NCBI RefSeq assembly: GCF_040605455.1
Contig: NZ_JBEXCV010000042.1
Coordinates: forward strand, 1 to 58,748
Reading direction: 5' to 3'
Origin: Embleya sp040605455
Lineage (GTDB): Bacteria > Actinomycetota > Actinomycetes > Streptomycetales > Streptomycetaceae
DNA: 58,748 nucleotides
How positions within the stretch are numbered: the stretch's first letter is position 1; each line of letters opens with the position of its first letter. The notes beneath the pieces were generated by a model that was given only the letters and a program-made list of their open reading frames with translations, had not been told where the DNA came from and made no database searches. The position numbers were made by a program, and so were the translations under genes. Shown in pieces: positions 34,701-43,311 of this stretch.

Positions 34701-35716
34701 CCCTGCTCGAAGTCGTCTCCCTGAGGCCGACCTACCACCAGTACGCCTATACCTTCGGCGGGCGCCGCCCCCTCGTGACGGTCCGCCCAGGCACCATCGT
34801 CGAACTGTCCACCGAGGACTGCTTCGGCGGCAACGTCAAGGGCGTCGACGACCTGCCCAGCGCGGTGTGCGAGTTCCCCTATCTCAATCCCGTCACCGGA
34901 CCGATCGCGGTCGAGGGCGCCGAGCCCGGCGACACCCTCGCGGTGCACTTCGTGGACATCGCGCCCGCCCGCGACTGGGGCATCTCCAGCACCTTCCCGC
35001 ACTTCGGCGCGCTGACCGCGACGCAGACCACGGCGATGCTGCACGCCCCGTTGGAGGAACGCGTCTGGGTCTACGACCTGGACGTCGACGCGGGCGTCTG
35101 CCGCTTCCGAGCCCGAGAGAGCGACTTCGCGGTGGACCTCCCGCTGGACCCGATGCACGGCACCGTCGGGGTGGCGCCGGCCGCGGGCGAGACACTGATG
35201 TCGATCACCCCGGGTGCGCACGGCGGCAACATGGACACGCCCGAGATGCGGGCCGGCACCACCGCGTACTTCGGCGTCAACGTCGCGGGCGGCATGCTCT
35301 CGATCGGCGACGGCCACGCCCGACAGGGCGAGGGCGAGTTGTGCGGGACCGCGGTCGAGGCGGCGATGCGCACGGTGATCGTGGTCGACCTGATCAAGGG
35401 CGGCGCGCCGGTGTCGCCGCGCTTGGAGAACGACGACCACCTGCTCACCACCGGGTCGGCCCGCCCGCTGGAGGACGCCTTCCGGATCAGCCAGCGCGAC
35501 CTGGTGCACTGGACGGCGGACCTGCTCGACCTGGAACTGCTCGACGCCTACCAATTGGTCAGCCAGGCCGGCCTGGCCCCGGCCGCCAACGTGTGCGACA
35601 CCAACTACACGATGGTCGGCAAGCTGCCCAAGGCGCTGCTCGGCCGACACCGGGCCTACGAGGGGCGGCACGACCACCTGCGAGCGGTGGCGGCGGCCTA
35701 CCTGGCCGAGCGCTGA
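34697..35716 (+). CDS. Acetamidase/formamidase family protein
   Basis: A 339-residue metal-dependent amidase of the FmdA/AmdA family, which hydrolyses short aliphatic amides such as formamide or acetamide to acid and ammonia. Recognisable parts are STEDCFGGNVKGVDDL, NPVTGPIAVEGAEPGDTLAV, PHFGALTATQTTAML, GTVGVAPAAGE, GAHGGNMDTPEM and SIGDGHARQGEGELCGTAVE. The start overlaps the permease stop (ATGA), so the genes are translationally coupled. With the upstream sensor this forms a compact amide-nitrogen operon. Confidence 0.92.
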   Translation: MTLLEVVSLRPTYHQYAYTFGGRRPLVTVRPGTIVELSTEDCFGGNVKGVDDLPSAVCEFPYLNPVTGPIAVEGAEPGDTLAVHFVDIAPARDWGISSTFPHFGALTATQTTAMLHAPLEERVWVYDLDVDAGVCRFRARESDFAVDLPLDPMHGTVGVAPAAGETLMSITPGAHGGNMDTPEMRAGTTAYFGVNVAGGMLSIGDGHARQGEGELCGTAVEAAMRTVIVVDLIKGGAPVSPRLENDDHLLTTGSARPLEDAFRISQRDLVHWTADLLDLELLDAYQLVSQAGLAPAANVCDTNYTMVGKLPKALLGRHRAYEGRHDHLRAVAAAYLAER

Positions 35717-35838
35717 GGCCGCTGCACCGGCCGGGGGCGGCGAGGTCCGAAGTCCCGTCCGGTGCCCCGACTCCGGGACCGGAGGGGCCACCGGTACCCG
35801 GTGCCCGGCGTCGGCCGACGGCTGCGCCGGGCTGGATG

Positions 35839-35906
35839 GGGGACATCCCCGGGAAGCACGCGTCCGCCGACGCGGATCCCTCGGGGGAGAACCCGGGGAT
35901 GTTCCC
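35839..35906 (+). terminator. Nested hairpin after the amide operon
   Basis: GGGGACATCCCCGGG (35839-35853) pairs with CCCGGGGATGTTCCC (35892-35906) apart from one G-U. Its loop carries a second perfect stem, CGCGTC-CGCC-GACGCG (35859-35874). It ends 94 bp before the next gene and could be a terminator or a structured leader. Confidence 0.55.
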
Positions 35907-36000
35907 GCATGGACGGCGGTCGACACCTCTCGTCCCGAGGCGCCGGCCAAGTGACCCGATGCCGTGGGAATTCCCGGCCCGTGCGGATGTTGGGACTCGT

Positions 36001-37032
36001 GTGAACGTGTTGCCGCCGGGTGTCCGGTTCTCCGTGCTCGACAGGTCGCTCACCCTGGAAGGGGAGCACCCCGCCTCGGCGCTGCGTCATGCCGTGGCGT
36101 TCGCGCGCGACGTGGAGCGCCTGGGATATCACCGCTTCTGGGTCGCCGAGCATCACAGCGTGCCGGGCGTGGCCGGGTCGGCACCCACCGTGCTGGCCGC
36201 CGCGGTGGCGGCGGTCACCGAGCGGATCCGGGTCGGGACCGGCGGGGTGATGCTGCCCAACCACCAACCGCTGGTGGTGGCCGAGCAGTTCGGCGTGCTC
36301 GAAGCGCTGTATCCGGGGCGGATCGACCTGGGCGTGGGTCGGTCGGTGGGCTTCACCGACGGGATCCGGGCCGCGCTGGGCCGGGGCAAGGATGCGGCCG
36401 AGGACTTCTCGGACCGCCTGGCCGAACTGCTCGGCTACTTCCTGGGCACCCAGGACGCACACCCCGGAGTGCACGCCCGACCTGCCGAGGGCCTGCGCCC
36501 GGCCCCCTTCGTGCTGGCCACCGGGGCCGGCGCGGACCACGCGGCGCTCGCCGGAGTGCCGCTCGTGGTCGCCGCGGCGATCGGCGAGGAGCGCATGCTG
36601 AGCGCGATCGAGCGCTACCGGACCGCCTTTCGCCCGTCCGCCTGGTCGGCGCGGCCCTACGTGGTGGTGGCCGGCACGGTCGCGGTCGCGGACACCGAGG
36701 AGGCGGCCCACGACCTGCTGCTGCCCGAGGCGTGGGCCGCCGCGTACTCGCGCACCCGAGGCACCTTCCCGCCGCTGATCCCCGCCGAGCGGATTCGCGC
36801 GAGCGCGATGAGCACCCGCGAGCGCGAGCATCTGGAGGCCGCGCTCGTTGATGCGATCCACGGCACCGCGCAGACCGTGGCCGGCGCCCTGGCCGGGCTT
36901 TTCGCCCGCACGGACGCGGACGAATTCCTGGTCACCACGAGCTCGTACGACCGGGCCGGCCGCCTGGACTCGGCCCGACGCCTGGCCGAACTCGCGGGCA
37001 TCGCACCCCGAATCGACGCCGCCGCCGGTTGA
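36001..37032 (+). CDS. Luciferase-like flavin-dependent monooxygenase (MsnO8-type)
   Basis: About 343 residues of the luciferase family. VRFSVLDRSL at the N-terminus, YHRFWVAEHHSVPGVAGSAP, RIRVGTGGVMLPNHQPLVVAEQFG and GRIDLGVGRSVG show the barrel and flavin site. The MsnO8 subgroup is frequent in actinomycetes and its substrates are mostly unknown. The start is uncertain: GTG 36001 fits homology, and ATG 35959 would add 14 residues. It follows the amide operon but is separated by a 284-bp gap with a strong hairpin, so it is probably independent. Confidence 0.85.
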   Translation: MNVLPPGVRFSVLDRSLTLEGEHPASALRHAVAFARDVERLGYHRFWVAEHHSVPGVAGSAPTVLAAAVAAVTERIRVGTGGVMLPNHQPLVVAEQFGVLEALYPGRIDLGVGRSVGFTDGIRAALGRGKDAAEDFSDRLAELLGYFLGTQDAHPGVHARPAEGLRPAPFVLATGAGADHAALAGVPLVVAAAIGEERMLSAIERYRTAFRPSAWSARPYVVVAGTVAVADTEEAAHDLLLPEAWAAAYSRTRGTFPPLIPAERIRASAMSTREREHLEAALVDAIHGTAQTVAGALAGLFARTDADEFLVTTSSYDRAGRLDSARRLAELAGIAPRIDAAAG

Positions 37033-37310
37033 GCCCGAGGACACGGCCACGATCCGGGCCGGCCGGGCGATGGCGGTCCGCTCCGCTTCGCGACGCAGCC
37101 GCATTTGCGGCTCGACGCCGGACCGATCCCACCGCGAGGCGTGCCCGCCGGGCGACACCGCACGTCTGTTGCCCGTCGCACGCCGAGGCACGGCACCGGA
37201 CACAGCCGCCCGACGCACCGGGGTGAGCCGGACAGGCTCGCGTGGCAGCGGGCGCGCGTTGCTAACGTGGTGCGGCCCGAGCCGGTCGTTCTGCGGGGAG
37301 GTTCCGACCG

Positions 37311-38303
37311 ATGGCCCATGCCGGCCACCAAGCACATACGCTTCCACACCCATACGCACCCGGACACACACCCGCGCACGCGGCCGTCGAGACGCCCGCG
37401 CAGATCGAGCGACGCTGGATCGCGAACGTGGCCTCCGTGGTCGTCCCGGGCGTGCTCGCGCACCGGATGTTGCGCCCGGCACACCGGATCGGCAAGCCGG
37501 ACGGGCTGATGGGCAACCTCAACCGGGTGCGCGCGTGGCTCGGCCTGACGATCGTGCTGGCCGTGTTCCTGCGCGGGCTGTACCAGGAGCGCACACACAC
37601 CTCCGGCCCGGCGGCCGGCACCACCACCAAGGTGCAGGGCGCCCAGGTGATCTCCGAATTGGCGTCGGCGATGGTGCGTCGACTCGTGCTGCTGCCGCTG
37701 TACGGCATCGTGGGCATTGTGCTGATGGGCTTTGTCCTGGTGCTCTGCGCCCGGCCGCATCTGCGTTCGCTGACCCTGCGGCAGCTGATCCATCCGATCC
37801 GCTCGGTCGGACTGTTCCTGATCGTCCCGGTGCTGGGCATCGCGCTGGCCTGGGGCGCCCGCAAGGGCGCGGGCCTCGGCGCGGACATCAACACGCTGCG
37901 CACGGACGGGACCATGGTGCAACTGGTGTTGTCGTGGGTGTCCATGGTCGCCGGGATCTGGGTTTTCGGGTTCGCGCTGGTGGCCATCTGGCAGGTGGCG
38001 CAACACCTGTTCTCGGCGGCGGACGGGCACCCGATCCTGCCCGCGCTGATGGCGATGTGGCTGGCCTGGACGTTCACGCTCACCGACATGTTGGTCAAGA
38101 CCGACAACCCGCTGTTCGCGGGCTCCGATATCGTGCCGGACAACATCAAGGCCGTGGTCGGGGTGGGCGGTTCGATGATCATCACCGCGCTCAGCATCTG
38201 GGAGATCCGCCGGCTCGGCCGCTGGAACGGGATCACCTGGCGCAGCGGCCCGTGGGGATCACGGTCGCCGCAGACCCGCGGCGCGGTTCGGGGGCCGAGC
38301 TGA
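37311..38303 (+). CDS. Hypothetical multi-pass membrane protein (330 aa)
   Basis: A 330-residue protein with about six hydrophobic helices, including VRAWLGLTIVLAVFLRGLY, LLPLYGIVGIVLMGFVLVLC, SVGLFLIVPVLGIALAWGA, WVSMVAGIWVFGFALVAIW and ALMAMWLAWTFTLTDML. The N-terminus is His- and Pro-rich. No transporter or enzyme motif is seen. GGGGAGG precedes the ATG. A terminator-like hairpin follows, and the downstream gene is convergent. The function is unknown. The 278 bp before it contain no recognisable gene. Confidence 0.7.
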   Translation: MAHAGHQAHTLPHPYAPGHTPAHAAVETPAQIERRWIANVASVVVPGVLAHRMLRPAHRIGKPDGLMGNLNRVRAWLGLTIVLAVFLRGLYQERTHTSGPAAGTTTKVQGAQVISELASAMVRRLVLLPLYGIVGIVLMGFVLVLCARPHLRSLTLRQLIHPIRSVGLFLIVPVLGIALAWGARKGAGLGADINTLRTDGTMVQLVLSWVSMVAGIWVFGFALVAIWQVAQHLFSAADGHPILPALMAMWLAWTFTLTDMLVKTDNPLFAGSDIVPDNIKAVVGVGGSMIITALSIWEIRRLGRWNGITWRSGPWGSRSPQTRGAVRGPS

Positions 38304-38308
38304 GACCC

Positions 38309-38341
38309 GGCGCGGACGCCGGCGTACCGGACGTCCGCGCC
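38309..38341. terminator. Terminator hairpin between convergent genes
   Basis: GGCGCGGACG (38309-38318) pairs perfectly with CGTCCGCGCC (38332-38341), just after the membrane-protein stop. Confidence 0.65.
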
Positions 38342-38471
38342 GCGTCGGGAGCGGGTCGGCCGTCGCGCGTGTGGAGGGGTGGAGTCACATTCCCGTCGCG
38401 GCCGGCGGCCTGACCACGACTTGACCACCTGATGCCGTGGCCGGACAGGTTTGCCGGTCACGGTCCTGAAC

Positions 38472-40382
38472 CTAGGGCCCGCTCCGCGCGCTGGTGATCA
38501 GGCGGTAGGCGAGGCCGGTGGTTCTCTCGTCGACCAGGAACAGCCGGCCGTCGTGCTCGAACGGCTTGGGCATCACCTCGGCGAGGGAGACGCCCAGCCG
38601 CAGCGGATATTCGTCGAGGACCCGGATGTGCCCGGTCTCCGGGTCGAAGCGGACCAGGCGCGGCGGCTTGCTGCCGCGGGCGTTGACCCACACCCGCAGG
38701 CCGCCGTCCGGGTCGACCGCGATCGGCGCGGCCTTGCTGTCCACGCTGAAGCCCACCACGTTGAAGGCGGCGGGCAGCGCGGAGATCCAGCGCACCCGGC
38801 CGCTCTCCCGATCGATCGCGATGATCTGGTTGGCCCCGGGCGCGTTCGACGCGTGCACGGACTGCCCGTTGTTGCCGGGCACGTAGATCGTGCGTCGGTC
38901 GGCGAGGATGCGCGGCGCGGCGTCGTGCGCGTCCTTGTGCGCGTCGGCGCGCGTGTCGCCGACCAGCGGACCGCCGGCCTCGATCGGGTAGGCGGGCTCG
39001 CCGCGGTCGGACAGCACGATCAGCCGGGCCGGCCCGTCCGGTGTGTTCGGCTCGTCGACGATCACGGGAGAGGTGGCCACCACCGGCGACCCGCCTGCGG
39101 GGACCGTGCCGTCCTTGGGTAGTTTGTGCACCCAGGCCGGCTTGCCGGTGAGCGGATCCACGGCCCACACGGCGTCGGTGGTCCCACACAGTCCGTTGGC
39201 GACGAGCGCGGGCCCGCCGCGGAAGCCGGTGACATGGCAGCCCAACGCGAAGGTGCGGTCCGCGACCCACAGTTGGGTGCCGTCCTTGATCCGGAACGCG
39301 GTGTCGCCGCTGACCGCGACTCCGCGCGTGACGGCCACGCGCTCGCGCGCCGGGGAATCCTTGGCGGTGCGCGGTTTGCTCCACACCTCGGTGCCGGAGG
39401 TGATGTCGATGCCCGCGATCCGGTCGCAGGCCGTACCCACGCCGTAGACGACGACGGCGATCGGCCCATCGGTCTCGGCGCCCGCGGCGCACATCGCGGC
39501 GCCGTTCGGGAGCGGCTTCTCCCATACGGTGGCCCCGCTGTCCGCGCGGTAGGCGACCACGCGGGCGCGTTCCGAGCGGACCACGGTGTCGCCCTGGAAC
39601 CAGGTGCCCTCCAGCGTGCGCGGGTCCTTGGCCGCGGTTCCGGCGGGCTTGGGGCCGTCCCGACCCTCCTTCAACGCCCAGGCCACCGCGACGCGTTCGC
39701 CGGTGTTGGCGTAGTCGTTGGGGTGCCGGACGGCTTGGCGGACCGCGCCGACGCCCGCGAGCGCGAGTACCACCAGGGCCCAGATCGCGCTGCGGAGCAG
39801 GATCGGTCGATCGCGCGCGGGTCGGATCCGGTTCGGGTCGAGCGGCGGGCCGAAGACGAAGTGGTGCGTCGAGGGCGCGGGTTGCAGCGGCATCGGGGCC
39901 GGTGTCGGCGGGAGCGGTGAGCCGGGGCCCGGGCCGGCGTAGCCGGGTTGGTGCGGCTGCGGGTACGGCCCGGGCTGCGGGTACGGGTCGTGCAGCGGCA
40001 GGTTGGGGTTGGCGACGAACCCGCCGCCCGAGGCGCTCGGGAACGGCGCGGGACGGGGCTGCGGTTGTGCCGGCGGTTGGGTCTGCGGTGGCGGCCCGGC
40101 CGGGGTCGGGGCGTGCGGGTGGGGCTGTTGCCGCACCGGGTCGGGCGCGGCCGGCGGGGGCTGCTGCTGCCGGGTGTGATCCGGGGGCGGTGCGAACGCG
40201 GGCGGTGTCTGGGCCCGAGCCGGCGGCGCGAACGGCTGAGGTGTCCCGGCCGCCGCCGGCGGTGCGAACGCCGGCGGAGTGGACTGCCCCGCCTGGGCGC
40301 GCCGTTGCTCGTCCCATGGGTCCTGTGGGTCCGGCCGGCTCGGGACGCCGTCGGGGGTGTGCGGATGCTGCGGCGTGTTCAC
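38472..40382 (-). CDS. PQQ-like beta-propeller protein with proline-rich N-terminus and membrane anchor
   Basis: A 636-residue protein in three parts. Residues 1 to about 170 are a Pro/Gln/Ala-rich cytoplasmic region. One membrane helix follows (LLRSAIWALVVLALAGVGAV). The rest is an external beta-propeller of PQQ-like repeats, for example VVAYRADSGATVWEKPLP, GIDITSGTEVWSKPR and VWAVDPLTGKPAWVHKLP. No PQQ-enzyme catalytic motif is seen; the fold is likely a binding scaffold. GTG 40382 has GGGAGG seven bases upstream and overlaps the upstream gene's stop (GTGA). The function is unknown. Confidence 0.8.
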   Translation of the reverse strand: MNTPQHPHTPDGVPSRPDPQDPWDEQRRAQAGQSTPPAFAPPAAAGTPQPFAPPARAQTPPAFAPPPDHTRQQQPPPAAPDPVRQQPHPHAPTPAGPPPQTQPPAQPQPRPAPFPSASGGGFVANPNLPLHDPYPQPGPYPQPHQPGYAGPGPGSPLPPTPAPMPLQPAPSTHHFVFGPPLDPNRIRPARDRPILLRSAIWALVVLALAGVGAVRQAVRHPNDYANTGERVAVAWALKEGRDGPKPAGTAAKDPRTLEGTWFQGDTVVRSERARVVAYRADSGATVWEKPLPNGAAMCAAGAETDGPIAVVVYGVGTACDRIAGIDITSGTEVWSKPRTAKDSPARERVAVTRGVAVSGDTAFRIKDGTQLWVADRTFALGCHVTGFRGGPALVANGLCGTTDAVWAVDPLTGKPAWVHKLPKDGTVPAGGSPVVATSPVIVDEPNTPDGPARLIVLSDRGEPAYPIEAGGPLVGDTRADAHKDAHDAAPRILADRRTIYVPGNNGQSVHASNAPGANQIIAIDRESGRVRWISALPAAFNVVGFSVDSKAAPIAVDPDGGLRVWVNARGSKPPRLVRFDPETGHIRVLDEYPLRLGVSLAEVMPKPFEHDGRLFLVDERTTGLAYRLITSARSGP

Positions 40383-40684
40383 GCGACACCTCCCGAAGTG
40401 CCGGGTATCGCCGGGGCGCCGAGGCCGACGTCGTGCGGGCCGGGCAGGTCCTTTTTGAGGTCGCTCCGGTCCACGGGGCCCGCCGACTGGCCGACGTTGT
40501 GCAACCACAACACCAGGAACGCGATCGCGGTGGCCGATGCCAGGGTGATCAGCACGCTCACCACGATCACCAGGCCCTTGCGCGGCGCGGCGGGCCCGCT
40601 CGCCGGCCGCGGCTGCGCCGGCCCGCCCCATGGTTGGGGCGCCGACCCCGGGCCTCGACCCTGCGGTGGCAATGAGTGCGTCAT
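40379..40684 (-). CDS. Small single-helix membrane protein (101 aa)
   Basis: A 101-residue protein with a Pro-rich cytoplasmic start, one helix (GLVIVVSVLITLASATAIAFLVLWL) and a short outer tail. It overlaps the start of the propeller protein by four bases and is therefore co-translated; the two may act together at the membrane. No family is recognised. Confidence 0.7.
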   Translation of the reverse strand: MTHSLPPQGRGPGSAPQPWGGPAQPRPASGPAAPRKGLVIVVSVLITLASATAIAFLVLWLHNVGQSAGPVDRSDLKKDLPGPHDVGLGAPAIPGTSGGVA

Positions 40685-41048
40685 GACGATCGCGCCCCCC
40701 GTGTTCCTGTCCCGAATCCACCCCGTGCCGCGACCGCGGTCCGGCACTCTCGACGCAACGCCGCGTCGATTACCGTACCGACCCCGGCCCCCTCCCGCCG
40801 ACAATCGCCCCCTGCCCGAGGGCGAACCCCCGCCGTCGCGAGAAGAACATCCGGCCGGGTCGTGGCCTCGAACCCCGGCTGCCGGACCCGCCACGCCCGG
40901 TTCCACAGGCGTCGCGCCGGCGGCCGACGAGGGCTCGATGCCCGGCCCCGGGAGGTGGGCGGGAGGACCACCTTGTGGGCGGTTTGTCGAGGTGGGGCAG
41001 GATGGCGATGCGTCGATCGACGTCGTTGTCATAGCGGGGAAGTGGATC
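40685..41048. other. 364-bp divergent promoter region
   Basis: It lies between the divergently transcribed small membrane protein and the Pro/Gly/Tyr-rich protein. No gene is supported. A 12-bp palindrome CGTCGATCGACG sits at 41011-41022, 27 bp before the plus-strand start. Confidence 0.4.
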
Positions 41049-41954
41049 GTGTCGTTTCAGCAGCCGGCAGGAGGCGAGCAGCCGCCGCCGCCCGGTGTTG
41101 GGCCCTATGGACCGCCGCCGGGATCGTACGGGGCACAGCCCTATGGTCAGTCGTACGGTGGGCCCTACGGGCCGCCGCCCGGGGCCCACCAGCCGGGCGC
41201 CCAGCCCTACGGGGCCCCGCCGCCCGGGCAGCCGATGTACGGGCCGCCCGGATACGGCATGCCGCAGCCGCCGCCGCGCCGCGGGTCCAAAGTCGGTCTG
41301 ATCGTGGCGGCCGTGGTCGGTGTGGTCGCGGTGGGTACCGTCGCCGTGCTGGGGGCGACCGGGGCGTTCTCCTCGGACGACAAGGACTCGGTGGCCGAGC
41401 CCACGTCGTCGGCTTCGGTGACCGGTCGGCCGACCACGCCCCGCACCTCGGCGCCGCCGGAGCCGACGTCCCGGTCGACGAGCACGCCGTCGACGGCCAA
41501 GCGCAGTGTGGACACCCCCGCGAGGGTGGGCGGTCTCGACCGGATGGGCGACGACGCCTATCCGCTCCAGACCACCATCCGGCGGCAGGCGGTGGCCGGT
41601 TCGAAGGTCGCCGCCTACGGCCCGGCCGGAGCCGGCACGCCGACGGCGCTGGTCATGGTGATGGACAACCCGTCGCCGCAACTGCCGCCGACGTTGGTGA
41701 TGGATCAGCTCATCGCGGGCATGCAGGACGGCGCGCAGGAGACGTCGGCGGACGTGGGCAATGTGCGGCAGGTGGACCCCGGTGCCCTTGGTGGCGTGCT
41801 GCGCTGTACCAGCATCCGGTCGAGCGGCAGGGCGCTGCCCACGTGCGTGTGGGCCGACTCGGACACCGTGGGGGTCGTCTACGCGATCAACGAGACGTCG
41901 TTGGACGCGGCGTCGGCACTGACCCTGCGGGTGCGTCCCGATCTGGAGAAGTGA
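41049..41954 (+). CDS. Pro/Gly/Tyr-rich single-pass membrane protein with extracellular domain
   Basis: A 301-residue protein. Residues 1-78 are a low-complexity PYGPPPG-type region. A helix (VGLIVAAVVGVVAVGTVAVLGATGAF) follows, then a Ser/Thr/Pro-rich linker. The globular outer domain (about 155-301) has two conserved-looking cysteines, in LRCTSIRSS and PTCVWAD. The layout is common for actinomycete envelope proteins of unknown role. The GTG start at 41049 follows GGGGAAG. It is divergent from the propeller-protein operon and shares its style of architecture. Confidence 0.72.
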   Translation: MSFQQPAGGEQPPPPGVGPYGPPPGSYGAQPYGQSYGGPYGPPPGAHQPGAQPYGAPPPGQPMYGPPGYGMPQPPPRRGSKVGLIVAAVVGVVAVGTVAVLGATGAFSSDDKDSVAEPTSSASVTGRPTTPRTSAPPEPTSRSTSTPSTAKRSVDTPARVGGLDRMGDDAYPLQTTIRRQAVAGSKVAAYGPAGAGTPTALVMVMDNPSPQLPPTLVMDQLIAGMQDGAQETSADVGNVRQVDPGALGGVLRCTSIRSSGRALPTCVWADSDTVGVVYAINETSLDAASALTLRVRPDLEK

Positions 41955-42208
41955 CCGACGGGCGACACGTGCGCACCCGGCGGGCCGGCTCGTTCACCGG
42001 GTCGGCCCGTTCGCATTCCCGCGCCCACCCTCGCCCTCCCGGGCGATATCGGGATTCGGGGGGACGCCGACCGGCCGGTGAACACCTTCGGCCCGGCCGG
42101 TGACTGCGCCGGCGAGCCAAATTCGGTCGGAGGTCTTGGTGGCTCGTCCCAACGCGGCGCTCGGAGTGCTCATTATGCTTCGAGGAGTGGCTACTCGAGG
42201 AGTCGGTT

Positions 42209-42784
42209 ATGGTTGCCCCGTTCGACACGACGGACTTCCGGCGTACTCTGGGATACCTGCCGACCGGAGTAACGATAATCACCACCACCGACCCGTTCGG
42301 CCGGCCCGTCGGTATGGCATGCAATTCGTTCGTGTCGGTTTCCCTGAAACCCCCGCTGGTCATGTTGTGTGTCGGAAACGCGTCGTCGACACTGGTCGAT
42401 CTTCGGCAGAGCGGTGGATTCTGCGCCAACATTCTCGGCAGCGGCCAGGGGCAGTTGTGCCGGCAGTTCTCGGTCAAGGATATCGATCGGTTCGCCGGTG
42501 TCCGGTGGACCGATTCGGCGGTCGGTCCGGAACTGTGTGATGCGATCGCCTGGATGTCGTGTTCGATCGACGTCGAGCATGTCGCCGGAGATCACGTCAT
42601 CATCATCGCCGAGGTGATCGGGCTGCGGGTGAATCAGGACGAGTCGGAGCCGCTGGTATTTCACCGCGGCATGTTCGGTTCTTTCCGTGAGACAGCGGAA
42701 CCACTCGCGGCAGGGGCACCGCCTCGGCCGCGAGCCGGCGGCGGCACCCGGGCACCGTCGGTCGCGCCGAGTACCACCGGATAG
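42209..42784 (+). CDS. Flavin reductase family protein (putative left edge of the polyketide cluster)
   Basis: A 191-residue NAD(P)H:flavin oxidoreductase of the split-barrel DIM6/HpaC group. It shows FRRTLGYLPTGVTIITTTDP, GMACNSFVSVSLKPPLVMLCVG, GFCANILGSGQGQLCRQFS and a C-terminal FHRGMFGSF. Such proteins supply reduced flavin to two-component monooxygenases. GAGGAG precedes ATG 42209. It is the first gene in the region that fits a biosynthetic cluster. No matching monooxygenase is visible to its right within the window. The Pro/Arg-rich tail after residue 165 is atypical. Membership in the cluster is inferred. Confidence 0.88.
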   Translation: MVAPFDTTDFRRTLGYLPTGVTIITTTDPFGRPVGMACNSFVSVSLKPPLVMLCVGNASSTLVDLRQSGGFCANILGSGQGQLCRQFSVKDIDRFAGVRWTDSAVGPELCDAIAWMSCSIDVEHVAGDHVIIIAEVIGLRVNQDESEPLVFHRGMFGSFRETAEPLAAGAPPRPRAGGGTRAPSVAPSTTG

Positions 42785-43311
42785 GCGTCTTCGCCGACCA
42801 GGCCTCGCAGCGCGGGTGCACGCGGGTGGAGCGCCGCCCCCGACCGACTGCCGAACCGGCGACTCGGGGCGCCGTGCTGCGGCGGAACCGCCCGACGGCC
42901 GCGGCTTCGCCACCAGCGTGAACGGGCTGCGGGCAGGACGCGGCGGCACCGGCGGCACCGCTTTGGGGACGTCCGCCGTCTCGGCCGCCCCGCCCGCCCG
43001 GAGAGGATCGCCCGCCGCACGGCCCACGCGCGGGTCCGCGGGTGGGCCCGAACGCGTGGCGAGTCGGGCGCCGTCCGGTCTGGTATCGGCACGTCGCGCG
43101 CGTCATGCTTGCCCACACCTTCCGCACCGCCGCGCGCCGTTGTGCCGTCGCGCCGAAGACGGAAATAGCGGAAAACGGGTTCGCGGGAACGATCTTTCCT
43201 CTCGCATATCGCTCACCGCGGCGGAGAATGGCTCATTAGGGATCAATTTTTATATACCGGCGTATTGGTAGAAACATTGCACACTGCTCGGGTATCCTTC
43301 CCGGGAGGTAA
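42785..43311. other. 527-bp gap, AT-rich on its right side (LuxR promoter region)
   Basis: The left two thirds are GC-rich without a gene. From about 43150 to 43310 the GC content drops visibly, with ATTTTTATATACC at about 43246-43258 and TATTGGTAG downstream. This is the most promoter-like DNA in the window and directly precedes the LuxR-type regulator. Confidence 0.5.

Noticed and set aside
41011..41022. 12-bp palindrome CGTCGATCGACG as an operator
   Set aside because: Short GC/CG palindromes of this type are frequent in such DNA. No second element or conserved spacing supports it.
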